This document shows, in pieces, positions 1-11,800 of a stretch of 39,080 bases of DNA. The stretch lies in the NCBI GenBank assembly GCA_037176905.1, contig JBBBWG010030309.1:1-39080 (forward strand), in the 5' to 3' direction. The notes below the pieces were generated by a model. That model saw only the letters and a program-made list of their open reading frames with translations, did no database searches and had not been told where the DNA came from. The first letter of the stretch is position 1, and each line of letters begins with the position of its first letter. A program made the position numbers and the translations under genes. The stretch comes from Azolla pinnata (Eukaryota > Streptophyta > Polypodiopsida > Salviniales > Salviniaceae).

Positions 1-72
<72 letters not shown>
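1..72. repeat. (GA)n microsatellite
   Basis: This is an uninterrupted AG dinucleotide run from the left edge of the window. On the minus strand it reads as a CT pyrimidine tract just inside the predicted first intron of the histone H1-like gene. The true length is unknown because it runs off the window. Confidence 0.98.
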
Positions 73-76
<4 letters not shown>

Positions 77-84
77 ACACCGAC

Positions 85-249
85 CTCAAGGTACGTAGGG
101 TGAGCAGAGGGAGGTCTGGGACGGGAAGGCTTCTTCGCCTTGGCAGCGGAGGATTTGGCCTTCTTGGCGACCTTAGCATCATCGGCCTTAGCTTCACCGA
201 CGCCCTCGGAGGGGGCAGCGAGCGCGGCACCGACGTCTGCAGCAGCCAT
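85..249 (-). CDS. Linker histone H1, first coding exon (partial)
   Basis: The minus-strand ATG at 249 opens a 55-codon frame. It starts MAAADVGAALAAP, runs through a Lys/Ala/Pro-rich basic tail (AKVAKKAKSSAAKAKK) and ends with SAHPTYLE. That order is typical of plant linker histones: an acidic and Ala-rich N-terminus, a basic Lys/Pro stretch, then the first helix of the globular winged-helix domain (family pattern SHPxYxEMI). The frame meets a GT (GAG|GTCGGT, donor at 84-83) exactly where the family would continue with Met-Ile, so an intron is inferred there and the remainder lies beyond position 1. H1 binds linker DNA and compacts chromatin. A TATA box, an ACGTCA hexamer and a telo-box lie upstream in the right order, supporting an expressed nuclear gene. 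The donor is not a strong consensus. Another Lys/Ala-rich chromatin protein remains possible because the diagnostic globular domain is almost wholly outside the window. Confidence 0.68.
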
Positions 250-306
250 AGCGCGAGCAAAGCAAGGGAGGAAGAACTTGCTGCCGGGTCTCTGCGAGCC
301 CTCAGG

Positions 307-335
307 GTTAGGGCTAGGGTTAGGGTTAGGGTTAG
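307..335 (-). promoter_or_regulatory. Telo-box-like cluster in the H1 leader
   Basis: On the plus strand this is four successive TAGGG-type units; on the minus strand it reads as repeated AACCCTA. It falls between the TATA box and the ATG of the H1-like gene, so probably in the 5' untranslated leader. Telo-boxes in this position are known from plant genes for ribosomal proteins, histones and other cell-cycle or translation genes. The role here is inferred from position only. Confidence 0.7.
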
Positions 336-405
336 CAGCGATGGTGGTTCTTGGAGTCGTCGGAAAACACGAACAGACAGAAAGCGCGCAACCGGAAGTC
401 TGGCT

Positions 406-433
406 TATTTATAAGGTGGGGCACGGCTGACGT
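406..433 (-). promoter_or_regulatory. H1-like gene core promoter: TATA box and ACGTCA hexamer
   Basis: On the minus strand TATAAATA lies at 413-406, about 157 bases upstream of the ATG. A GCCACGTCAGC block containing ACGTCA (433-428) sits just upstream of it. ACGTCA is the hexamer element of plant histone promoters. An inverted CCAAT lies near 446-450. Together these support a histone-type promoter and a transcription start near 380. Confidence 0.65.
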
Positions 434-3400
434 GGCGGGCGGGGATTGGTGGGATGGGCCTCGATCCGGATCGAGGGCCACTTTCTCCCCCCTTTTGAAT
501 GTGCGCCGTCCGATGGCGATCCGGCCGTCGGATTTCGCCCCTTTGGTAATTCTCCCCCTTAGGAGAAGAAGCCCTTGTGCTTCTTGAGGGGGGATCTTGA
601 AACTGTGTTTCTGTGTTTCCTCTGTGATTTCTCCTCCTGCAATCGAACGGTCGGATTCGAGCCCGGACGCGTTTTTCGCGCCCGATCCGACCGTTCGATC
701 GGCTCGCCGATCGGACCCCTGCTCCTTGCTCCACCCCTGCCCCTTCTCGCCCTCGACAAACACAGCTGAACATGCCGAAATCTGCATTTTGCGTTCGTTC
801 CAGATCTCCCCGCTCTTCCACGATTTCGTCGATTTGACTGGCGGTAATTCGCTTTCGCGACCTCTCTGCGCAAGAGGAGGGTGATTAGCGCAAGCTTTCG
901 ACATGGATCGGGCAGAGGAAGATGGCGGGAGCAGCGTTAAACGTCGTTTCACAGCAAGAAGACGTCGGCCGTTATTGGTTTTAGACCCCGTGCTTGATCG
1001 CGTTACAGTATGCAATACGTGATCTGGATTGGGCGGCATCAACATTGAGGAGCGCACAAGATCCCATCGAGCAGAATTTAACCTATACTGCACGATCAGT
1101 TTACTAGAAAATACAGCGACGCGAGTTTTAATTGTTAGTTACGGTGATCGTGTGGTTAGGTAACTAACCATGAGTTAGCTCAGCACCCCGACGCACCTCT
1201 CTGAGCCGTGTCCACTTGCTGATCCAAGTTGTTTCGCTTGCTAAACCTCGGACAACCTATGTTGAATTCTCGTGTGTTAATACTTCATCCTACGCTCTGA
1301 AAAAGGGACATAATCGACATTACGATATAGTGACATAAGAGATATACCTTGAGGATCGAATTTGGAACCTCAACTCAACACAGCACGATACTCAACCATC
1401 TTTATATAAGCGTTGTATTTATCGCGTGTAATAGCATTTCTCTGTAAAGTTTTAGCGAGCGCCAAGGATATGTTAATTTCTCCTGAAACAATCCAGACGA
1501 CTCCACAAGATTCATATGTATAAAGTACTTGATCTTATGCTATCAATTCTTGTAACCTCCTTGATTCGTTATATCCTAGGCATATCTTGTTCTTTGTCAT
1601 CTCTGTTTCTATGCTCTCGTGTCGCTTCTACCTTACTTAATTCATAGCCTTGTCTTTCGTAGTTCGTTTTGTTGCTCCATGCCGCCATCCATTCTTTGTT
1701 GCAATCAGTCGGTGTGTGCTTGACAATAAGATACTTTCCAGAGCTCATCAACGAAATTATTCTCTTTCTCTCTCACTCTCTCTTGCACTTGTTTGCTCTC
1801 TTAATCTTGTTACATAACAACTAAAACTGCGAGAAATATACAAACAAAGATAAAACAAATCAAAAGACAAGACAGAGGACGTATAAATTTGAATTGAAGT
1901 CTAGTCGAGCCATTGAAACAAGGAATTGAAGTTGACTTGAGTCACGATAGCAACATCGGGCAACTAACTTGTCTCTAATCATAAACTAGAATTCACCTAG
2001 CACTACTTTAAACAGTGGAAGGACCTGAAGATAGTCGTGAATATCTAACCAGTTCAATTGAAGAACACTGGACTTGTAATGGTGAATGTCTACCCTTCTA
2101 ACTTTAGAATCATAAAATGGACGAAAACATTAAGCTCTTTTACTTTCTATTGCATCCAAATTTGGCTGCCACACGAGGAAAATACGAGCCTTTTATTCCG
2201 ACTACTCTATGGAGATTGATTGTGAGCCTTTTATTTTGACTACTCTATGGAGATCGATTTTTCTTCTCTTGACTTTTTTTGTTTCCACACCTCAAGCTTT
2301 AATTCTGATTTATTTTCTCACGAGCAAAGAAACAATGTTCTTCTTAGCCTGTTATTGGTCATGCTTTCATAGTCTTTGTACTGTGTCATTGCCTTTGATC
2401 TAAAAATACTTTCACATTTACAAGCTTTGATGCCTTGCCAATATACCTTGAAGGGTCAATATAATAGTCTAGAAAAAGATTCAGATGTAGCTCGCCTACG
2501 TAAGTTAAAATTTTTTAGATTTAAGGGAAAGGGGTCGTTCTTTCCGATTCTTAATACTTTTTTTTTAACTATCTTCCATTTGGTATTAAAAACACACAGA
2601 GGCTAAGTGCAAATTATAACTTTACACTTACACGAGTACACAAGCCATAGAGTGTCATCCGTCCTCGAATGGTAGGAACACAAACAATGAGACATAAAAG
2701 TTTCATTTAACCTTTCCATGACAATAGTTGTATACACAAAAGTTATTCTAAGTTTACCAAAGCCTTGAGTCTTAAAGTATAGTAATCTACAATTGTATTA
2801 TATAACTCTACGATATATATATATATATATATTCACATCTCAAAGGTAGCATACGCATTGACAAAAAACTTTGAAAAACTTTTACAACTTTAAAGAGATT
2901 GCAAAATCTACACAATCAGTTCAAAAATTTCCAAGGCAAACCTTGAGCATAAATGATAGAAATAAAAAGACATGTCACATTAATAGTGTGTCTACATTTC
3001 ATACAATAGATATACAAACCACAAATGTCCAAAAACTTCTAGATTGTTATTGAAACTGTAAAAGGTTTCTGTCTAGGATGTCATCTACTTACGCATCATC
3101 AAGCATATGCTCAGCTTGGTCACAAACCAAGGATAGCGAACAACGATACTAACTAATCGTGGAACCATAAGTAGCAAGTTGAATCTCATAACTGTAACCT
3201 GCACAACATGGGGTTTTCTCATCTCTCATCTCGTATCATCGTGTGCTCCTGATCCATGCATATCGATGTTCAACATCACTTGATCGAATCATAAAGGTGT
3301 CACAGGCCGATCAGATCGACCTCCAAAAAGGTTGCTTGGAAAGCTCGTGCCAAATTGCTAGCTTCTGGATCTTGAGCCACCGACATCTAGGGGCATCGAT

Positions 3401-4180
3401 CCAGCCCATAGTGGCAACTCCTCTGTCGCTACTACGATCGATACCCCGGATCGTTTGAACCCGCCGATTTTCATCGATTCATTTCATTTTCGATTGCATT
3501 CTTTGTGATGGATTGCCCACTATTACCAGAGCAAGGGCAAAACAGCCTATATCTGGGGCAATACCTGCTCAAAATTCGTAGCTAAAAAAGGCAATGTCTC
3601 CTGTTGCGAATGCTACTCAACAAGGAAGTTGATATCAAACATCGGCAATAGCTAATCCAAGTCTGAACTGCAAAGCCATCAGCATCACCCCTTGCCACAA
3701 AGGATTTCAATCAATCACCGCCAAATTCAGCAAGTTTGGGAATTGGCCCCCCTCGAGAATTCCACAGAGTTGCCTGGAAAAACAAGTTCAGGAAGTGAAA
3801 CAAAGAAGATGCAGAGAAAGCAAAAAGCAGAGAAAGCAAAAAGCAAATGCTTTAGGGCATATGCCAGAAAGCACAAAGGAAAAAAGCAGAAAGAAAAGGG
3901 AAAAAAGCAGAAAGCAAAGGAAAAGCAAAACCACTGGTGGTTTTTTTTGGCCCTTGCTTCTTAAAAGCGGTTTATGGAAAAACCACGGTTGTGCTTTTTT
4001 TTTTGGTTCCATTTTCTTTTAGCTTTATTTTTTCAATCTCGCTCGCTTTTTTGCCGCTTTATTTTCTCCCTCTTTTCTTTTTTTTGTTTTTTTTTTCCCC
4101 TCTTTTCTTTTTTGTGTGGAGTGTGGAAAATGTGAGGGGCCAAAAAAAAAGGGAGAAAAAAAGCGGCTCTTTTTTAAATG
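434..4180. other. Long spacer without a convincing gene
   Basis: All open frames here are short, overlap on both strands, and show no recognisable domain or splice-compatible coding pattern. GC content is high near the H1 promoter (434-900) and falls to the right. From about 1100 to 3500 the sequence looks like ordinary degenerate plant intergenic DNA, possibly old transposon remnants, but I find no terminal repeats, primer-binding site or polyprotein motif. A-rich and T-rich tracts dominate from about 3790. Confidence 0.6.
2186..2260. repeat. Two-copy tandem repeat, 38-bp period
   Basis: The block beginning GAGCCTTTTATT at 2186 repeats from 2224 with a few substitutions, including the shared GACTACTCTATGGAGAT core. 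It is a local tandem duplication with no sign of function. Confidence 0.85.
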
Positions 4181-4965
4181 AAATAAACACAAATAAATAA
4201 ATAAATAAATAAATAACATCGATTTTATTCTGAATTGTACATGTGTGCATACATTTATTTATTTTTTGCCTCGTCTCAGAAATCGGAAAAATAAAATAAA
4301 AAATAGATTAAACGCCGATTATTAAAAAAATGGAGAACAAGAAAGGGAAAAAAGAAAACAAAGAAGGAAAAAAATTGGCTCAAAAATAGTTTGATAATAC
4401 AGTAATAAGCTCATATATTTTCAGCAGTAATAATAATAATAGCAGTAGCAAAAAAATAAATAAAATTGTATTATTAGAGCACAGAATTTATGAATAAAAA
4501 AGCTCCATTATTTAGTAACTAAAATGGGGAGATTTTTTTAGGCAGCAAAGAAAATATTGGAGGAAATAGAAAAAGCAATCAAGCAATTTATAAATTAATA
4601 AATCGAGGAGGAATTTATAAAAAAAAGAAGCAAAAAAAAGATAGATAGAGAAATAGTTAACATAACAAACAAATATATAAATTAAGAGTAAATAAATAAA
4701 AATAATATAATAAATAAGAATAATAAATAATACACCATAAATAAATAATTAAGAATAAATCAATAATAAATAATAAATAATAAATCATTAATTAGGAATA
4801 AATGAATAGCAAATAAATAATAAGTAAGAATAAATAAATAAGTAAATAGTTAAGAATAAATAAATAAGAGTAAATAATAGATAAATAAGAGTAAATAATA
4901 AATAAATAAATAAGAATAATGAATAAATAAATAAATAATAAATAATAAATAAATAAAATAAAAAT
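4181..4965. repeat. AT-rich low-complexity tract of AAAT/AAT units
   Basis: Nearly 800 bases consist mostly of TAAA, AAT and AAATA units with a strong strand bias (A-rich on plus, T-rich on minus). It lies upstream of the CCCH gene and ends about 280 bases before its ATG. Open frames here are artefacts of base composition. It may be part of the far promoter or a matrix-attachment-like region, but the sequence alone does not show this. Confidence 0.85.
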
Positions 4966-4976
4966 GGCTCTGTTCT

Positions 4977-5012
4977 GCTTCTTCTTCTTCTTCTTCTTCT
5001 TCTTCTTCTTCC
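4977..5012 (+). repeat. (TTC)n tract in the leader of the CCCH gene
   Basis: This CTT/TTC run lies roughly 230 bases before the ATG, followed by further pyrimidine-rich TTCC and TTGC blocks to about 5175. Pyrimidine-rich leaders are common in plant 5' untranslated regions and promoters. Confidence 0.8.
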
Positions 5013-5230
5013 CCAAATGGTGTCTTTTGGGAAGCACTTTATTTTGTTAAACAGAAGCACAGACAGAACTTGCTCTGTTTCTGCAAGAAGCTCTCCACAC
5101 TCCTTCCTTTCCTTCCACCATCTCCATTTTTGCTTCCTTTTGCTTGCTTGCTTGCTTCCTTCCTTCCTTTCCCTGCATCTTCCTGCAGACATCTTCTTCT
5201 CCCCCAATCCCCACACCCTCTCTTGATTCC

Positions 5231-5254
5231 ATGTCTCTGACATGGAATACATGA
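5231..5254 (+). CDS. Short upstream ORF overlapping the CCCH start codon
   Basis: ATG at 5231 opens a seven-residue frame (MSLTWNT) that stops at TGA 5252-5254. The predicted main ATG (5242) lies inside it in another frame. The uORF stop overlaps the next in-frame main ATG (Met4, 5251-5253) as ATGA. A ribosome that starts at 5231 would bypass Met1 and could restart only at Met4 or later. This is a plausible translational control device, but it depends on the transcript beginning upstream of 5231. Confidence 0.5.
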   Translation: MSLTWNT

Positions 5255-8200
5255 CCCCTAGCACCACCACCACCACCACCACCACCACCACCACCACCAT
5301 CACTGGCTCCTACACCGCCCATGATTCTTCCTCCACCTCTGCTCCTCCTTTGATCCCTCTCCAGCAGCACCATCACCCCCCATGGCCTCTGCAGCTCTCC
5401 CCCTTCCCCTCTCCAGGGACCGGATTAGAAGGTAAAATCGAGAGATATCCACCAAATTTGAACCTGAAAGGGCTAAGCTAGCTTTTGAACCCACCAGCCC
5501 CAAACCTAGTTCCAACCCTGCCCCCCCCCCCCTTCCTTGACCCTAACCTGGCTCTAGCCTCACACTGCTTTTTTTCCTAATCCCTGGTCCAATGTGTTTT
5601 TGGTGGGGGAGCCTTTTCTTGATGGGCCTTACTGTCTCAGTTAAGAGAAATGGTATGGGTTTTGTGCTAGGGTACTATTTCTCTGGAGAAGATCCTGAAC
5701 TTTTGTATCTTCCCCCCACCTTACACCTGGATCTCGACCATGGATCATGATCCCCATCTGCAAAAAAGAAAGCTGTATCTTTTGTTTTGCTTTGTCATGC
5801 TCATTCTTACAAAGTTTTTTTTTTTGCTGATGAAATCTGTACATATACATGCTCGTTCTAGGATTTTTTTTTTCCTCCCTTTGTTTGGTTTAATACAGCC
5901 ATCAAAATGTTTAGGTTTTTCTTGGGTTTACTGGAAGGATTTTTTGAAGGAATTCCTTGTGAAATTTATATGTGTAGAGGCAATGCGGCTGATGTCTCTT
6001 CGTGGGCAGCTGGAAGGCTTCTCAATGGAGCCCAAGGTGTATTATCCGGAGCGTCCTGATGAGCCCGACTGCACATTTTACATGCGAACGGGAGCTTGTG
6101 GTTTCGGGGCAAATTGTAAATATAACCATCCTCCCAGGCCTCGTCCACATGTAAGTGGATTTATGCGATTGTATCCATGTGTCTATGCAACTATCTATGA
6201 GTGTATGCGATGAGTGTATCTATGTGCATGTGACTAAATCTATGTGTATGTGAGTGCATCGATGTGTCTACATGTTTGTATGCACTTTTAGCTAATGTGC
6301 GTGTAGGAGATATGCGTGTATCTATATGTGATTGTTCATCAAGTGTGTATTGAGTGTACCAATGTGTGCTAGCCAATGTATCCAGGCATGCATGCATGCA
6401 TGTTTCGGTGCATCTATGTGTTGGATCCGTGTGTTTGTATGCAATTGTACTTATGCATGTGAATTCTAGGAGCATATCTACATGCGAGTGTATGTACAAC
6501 TTATCAAGCTTATTTCTATATCGATGTGTGCAAAGTGTGTTTCGCATAGCCATGTGAGCATATCTACGTTTGTATCTGCGAGCAAACAGGGCTGCATTCT
6601 CCGCCGTGATGGATCTAGCTACGAAACTCGAAACCCATAGCTGCCGCATTTTCCCCTACCGAATCCATTTTAGCCGAGAGAAGAAACATTTTGCTACTTC
6701 GATGGCCGACTCTTTCAAATGTGTGCATTGGAAGATTCTGGCAATTTGATTTTAAGATGTGGCGGCTGAAGTTCTGTGTTGATTCGTTGAATTTTTTATT
6801 TTTTGGTACCGTTTTGCACTCTTAATGCAAATCGTTAATGCGTGCTTGCATGTATATGCATATGCATTTGCGTTGTTACTTACATGCACGAGTGTATCTA
6901 GCATATATGCATGTCTGATGGGAGGGGGGATGATCATAAAAGAGATTGATGGTCACAGTAATGGATGCCCTCACCTTGTGTGCGAGATTGTACCGATGCC
7001 ACATCTATACCGATGCAATGTGTGTTTTGGCCATGAAAAGCCTCTTATGTACTGTGCAGTTCGTAGCGAATCAAGGCAGAGCAGAATATCCTGAGAGACC
7101 AGAGCAACCAGAATGTCAGGTAAGTGGATTTCATTTGCTTGTCGAGTTCATGTTCTAGCTCGATGCAGACGTGAAAATCCTGTATGACAAGCTCGAAAAA
7201 CAAAACGGGTTCGATACATTCTTGTATGCAGTACTACCTGAAAACCGGAACCTGCAAATTCGGAGCACTGTGTAAATACCATCATCCACATGACAAGGCT
7301 GGAACAGCTGGTGGACCCCAACTCAATGCTCTTAACCTTCCTCTAAGACCGGTAAAGATATAGCTAGCAAATTTGCGTCAGTTTCTTATCTTTGATGTTG
7401 CCTCTTCTAGCTCCCATATAGCCACACAAAGTATGCATAGTCATTTCACAAAAGAAAAAATGGAAAAATTTTGAAGCTGTGAAAGTAGATGGATAGCTCA
7501 CATTTTGGGGCTTGGTACGAAAGAGTATTTCAACTGCATGGCTTTCTTGGACCCCCTTGAATGCTATGTGTCAAAACTTTGCCCCACCAGAATCAGATAG
7601 TAGGCTTGTTTCAGGAAAAAGATGTGTGGAGAATTAAAAACCCAAGAAACAGGGAAAGATTGACTCGAGAAAAATCAACTGATGCCCCGGCATTTTGTTT
7701 TTGTGATGTTTTCTTGTTTCTGTCTGTGCAAAAAAAAAAAAAATGTTAAAAGGATGAGAAGGATTGTGCGTACTACCTGAGGACGGGGAGCTGCAAATAT
7801 GGAATGACTTGCAAGTTCAACCATCCCTTACCAGTACAAATCCCGATGCCAGTGCTAGGTTCAACTGCCATTTTTCCGACGCAGATCCCTCACATGTATC
7901 CCGGTGTATCGAGTTGGCCTATGTCCACAAGACCACCGTATTTCCCATCGCCCCGCATCCCTGGTCCCTCCCCAAACTTCGGCTCCTTCTTTATTCCTTC
8001 CTCCCCTGTTCCCATGCCATCATGGAATCCTTACCCGGTAAGTCGTTCCGCCAAAATGCTTCTTCTATCAAATGTTGCAAATGTTGCAAATGCTGATGTT
8101 GTAACACGTCAAAGTCATCATTATAGAGGGTGTAGATAGACAACTTAGTTACATATTTGTGCGCACACACACACACATTATATATACACGTACATGCACA

Positions 8201-8290
8201 CATAGACATTGATACATATGTGCATCTATTGTTTGCATTGGAGTAAAAAGCATTTCTAGGTGGAATACATGTACGCATATGCAATGCATA

Positions 8291-8329
<39 letters not shown>

Positions 8330-8895
8330 ATTATGTTCCGTTTTCTATTTACAGTGTATGTATGTATATAGATACAGATATGTGAATGTAGGCATACATG
8401 TATGTATGCACAGGATGAATGTACATATTTGTGCATTTCTGTAGTTTTTCCTTGTACTCTGTTCTTTTGGTTGCATGTATGGATCGACATTTGTGGATTT
8501 CTGTAGCTTTTTCCCTATTTTCGTTCCGAATTGCGTTGTGTTTCTTCTAGGTTCCTTTCGCAATGCCAGAGGGACAGCAACAAGCAATGCCACAAGGAAG
8601 CTATATCTACGGGCCCACGCAACAGCAAGAGCCTGTGGCCTTGGGTGTGTTCTCGCCGTCTTTTGTGTCAGGATCAGGAGCAACTGTGAGGTTTCCTACT
8701 CCCCTTAATGCTGCTTCCCGAGAAGATGCAGTGGCAGTGTATCCAGAGCGCCCAGGGCAGCCTGAATGCCAATACTACATGAGGACCGGAGAGTGCAAAT
8801 ACGGTCTGCAGTGCAAATATCATCACCCCAAGGACAGGAGCTTGCATCTCCATGGCCATGCTTCTACTAGCTCCACTGCTCCCTTCGCGCCGTGA
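5242..8895 (+). CDS. CCCH-type zinc-finger protein (plant ZFN-like, four fingers)
   Basis: Six exons: 5242-5431, 5978-6150, 7060-7119, 7232-7351, 7753-8037 and 8551-8895, all GT-AG with matching phases, giving about 390 residues. The N-terminus has a poly-Thr run encoded by a CAC/ACC repeat. Four C-x8-C-x5-C-x3-H fingers follow, each of the form YxxTGxC(K/G)(Y/F)G. Finger 1 is in exon 2. Finger 2 is split after CysGln by the exon 3/4 intron. Finger 3 is in exon 5 and finger 4 in exon 6. Fingers are preceded by the family's YPERPxxPxC or LRPDEKDC linkers. A Pro/Gln/Ser-rich spacer separates fingers 3 and 4. Relatives bind RNA or DNA and often act in mRNA control, typically with five fingers (three plus two). 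Here the frame stops 25 residues or so after finger 4 and I found no fifth finger downstream. The leader holds an overlapping uORF. It converges on the GTP cyclohydrolase gene. Confidence 0.85.
6151..7059 (+). repeat. Intron 2 of the CCCH gene, cryptic TGTATC/ATGTG simplicity
   Basis: The intron is dominated from 6160 to about 6600 by variants of TGTATCTATGTG, ATGCATGC and GTGTATG. These look like a decayed microsatellite. The long open frames on both strands here (Thr/His/Met-rich) follow from the repeat and are not genes. Confidence 0.7.
8288..8329. repeat. (TCTA)n microsatellite in intron 5 of the CCCH gene
   Basis: About ten perfect tetranucleotide units lie within intron 5 (8038-8550). 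A CA/TATA-rich run (8163-8185) precedes them and TATG/ATAC units follow. It is likely length-polymorphic between individuals. Confidence 0.95.
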
Positions 8896-11800
8896 TCCCA
8901 TGCCCGAGACCAATCTCCTGGGGATCAATCATCATCACATATGGAATAAGGAGGAACAGAATGAAGAGGAGGAAGTCCGTCCCTTTCGGAATGTCTGGTT
9001 GAAAACTCTATCAACAAACAGAAAAGATTAAAACAAAAAAACACGTTATATTTCTCCGTCATTTACCTACATAACGGCAAAACAAGGAAAAACAACAACA
9101 AAAAAAAAGGTTTACCTGTTTTTTTTTTGGGACCCTCTACTGGTTTTTCGCGAAATTCCTGCTCCAACAACTCTGATGGCACCACCATGCCTCAATTTGG
9201 AGCAAGAGGGCATCGGGACCTTTCTCAAGGAGGAATTCGATCGACGCAACAGCAACATCACATAATAGCCTTCCTGTTCCGGGAGCTTCACGACAGCTTC
9301 GAGCTTTGCATCAGACCACTTCTTTGTTCTGTTTCTGCAAATTCCTCCATATCTTTTGGTCTGCATATGCAACAGTGAACTATGCTTCATTGCATATGAG
9401 AATCAACTTGGCCCCCTCCCTAGACAACCAGGGAAAAAAAAAAAGGACAAAACAAACATATGCCCATGTACACTTTTCTTCTTTGTATATTCTTTTGGGA
9501 TCTTTGGAAATAAGGGATTGTAGAGTAAATAAAACAATGTGACTTGTGGTTTTGTAAGGGCTGCAAAATAAATCAGAATCATTCCTATGGTTATCCCAGA
9601 TAGGTTGCCAAACAAAAGCTGTTATATATCCATATCACTATTTTTGAACATTTTTTGGAAGTTTTTTGGTTGGGAAAATCTTCAGGGCACCACAATCCAT
9701 CCGAATGTTATCACTTCAAATCTATTCTCAGACCAAATCTCGGTACTTTTGGCTTGTGAGAAATCTGGGAATGAAGCTTGCTGCATTTCTGGCCTATGTA
9801 GCTTGAACTGACTTCTCTACAGAGCCTTCACGCTCTGATCAATAATGCTCCTTAGGTGTGACATAGCTTCTTCATATGAACACATGTCGGTACAGTTCTA
9901 CCTACATATATATAATATGTATAGCTAACACGCATGATTCTTTACTTAACACCACACTTTGTTCATGAAATGCAGGCCCCAAATGCTTGGTAGGTGGAGT
10001 TGTGTTGGCTCTCTTTTCCAACCTCTCTACATACACTTCTTGAAACACTCATTCAGCATTCATCAAGTTTAGATGTGTTGCTCAATGCCAGCGAATCCAT
10101 GGCGATCCGTAGATATATATCTAAAAGAAAATTCTGAGCATACAAGATAATCGGTGTGCATATGTCTGGTGTTTTGAGCTGCTTGTGTGTTTTTCCATTG
10201 TCTAATAACACTGCTCTAGTCCCTTTTCTTCAGCATTTCAGTGTATCTTTCCTCTTCTCATGAGACAGATCCTCCCCTCAAGCAAGTCCATGGCATATAT
10301 CACATGAAGCTTCTTCTATAAAACCACTAGGAAGCAGGGTAAGCTCCACCTCCAACAAACATAACTGCTGCAACATACTGTACTCTGCATAGACCTGTGA
10401 AAAGCTTTCACTTCCTTTCTGGGCTGGTCTACGACGGCGTGTTGTATTCAAAAAACAAAGGTTCGGATGCTCGAAAGTGGAAGATGATACACTGTCGATT
10501 TCTCTCGTGCACGATGTCAACAAACTTGTTTGGTTCACAAGATTTGTCAAGATATCCTCATCCATGATAGTAGTGAGAATTTCCGTTTGCTTTTTTCCGG
10601 ATTTTGCTTGCTTGAAAAAATTAGGATGGATGCCATGCCAGTTTTGGGTCACAAAATCCACCCGATTTCTCGCATTACTTTAACCAGGGGGAAAAAAAAA
10701 AACTCTTACTTTCATGATTAAATCAAGCCTATGAGTAAAGTTTCGTGGTCATGGTTGATTGATTGTTCAATTTGTTCATCAGTTTGGGATCAAAGTCTTG
10801 GTAGAGAGACTCTTTTTCTAGCTTACGGAAACCAGACAAGTGCAAAGGTCGAGTGGAGAATATACATTTCTTTGTTCTCCCCATGGTGTTTGATAGCATG
10901 CCCGACTGACCAATCGAGGGCGAGAATTCTCATTATTTGCTAAAAAACGATGTGCAGATAGATAGATAATCAACACAAAATTCCTTGAACACCCATTGAC
11001 GCTCGTGGTACGAAAAAAAGTTATGATTGTTCGCAAATGCGTAACAATGCGATGTACAGAACTGTTGAGATTTTGGCAGTCGTGATCGATAGCGTCACTT
11101 GCTTGCTTAAGTTTGTGGAGGGGGATCGGTGTGATGAACGCAAACCCATGATCCGAGTATTGGAATTGATCCGGATCAATCCATCTGTTCGTCAAATTGT
11201 GTTTTGTGTGCATAATTTTCTTGCATCAAAATGAACGCATCGATGGAGAAGCTGAAATGAAATTCAAGCAAAGATCTAGGTTAAAGCAGGAAGTTCTGCA
11301 TTATCTAGCAAGCCATTTTCTAATCCAGGTTATGTTTCAATGCTAATTCACTGTATGTGGATGAGGAGTTTTTTTTGTTGTTTATTGCATTGACAAGTAT
11401 AGCAGGAAATTCTATGGTTTATTTGGTAATGCAGAATTAAATGCTACAAATCAAGGCTTAAAAAGGTTGATTCCACCTAGATCTATCTGCTCTGCCCCTC
11501 AGGTTTAAAAGCCTGCACAGCTAAAAGCAGAAAGAGAAGCTACAAATTAAGGCTTACAATGATGTTGCAAAGTTGATTCCATCTAAATTTATCTGCTGCC
11601 TGCCTGCACTTTAGGGACACATTAGCTCCAGTTTGGTTGATACCACCACAATGAGGGAATAACTCATTGTAATACCAGTTTTAACACATTTATCCAACAG
11701 TTCCCAAACTTGTTTCTCGTCATATGGTTTTGCTTCCATTTCCTGTATGTATGCAAAGGTTTTTGTTTTTTTTCCTGTTCAAATCTCAACTGCTCCATGG

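Noticed and set aside
332..1093. Open frame of 253 codons on minus upstream of the H1-like gene, and overlapping frames on both strands
   Set aside because: It overlaps the TATA box and leader of the H1-like gene, is GC-driven, has several competing frames over the same bases and shows no domain.
1100..3500. A solo LTR or intact LTR retrotransposon
   Set aside because: Some segments feel transposon-like, but I found no matching terminal repeats, TG...CA ends, primer-binding site or coding motifs.
3788..5040. Many Lys-rich, Phe-rich and Tyr/Ile-rich frames
   Set aside because: They are translations of A-rich, T-rich and AAAT simple sequence; no start context, splice pattern or motif supports them.
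6191..6649. 152-codon minus frame rich in His, Thr and Met in the CCCH intron
   Set aside because: It arises from a decayed TGTATCTATG repeat inside an intron whose flanking exons join cleanly.
10278..10661. 127-codon minus frame in the convergent spacer
   Set aside because: I considered a retrotransposon polyprotein remnant, but no protease, integrase or reverse transcriptase motif is visible and no terminal repeats flank it.
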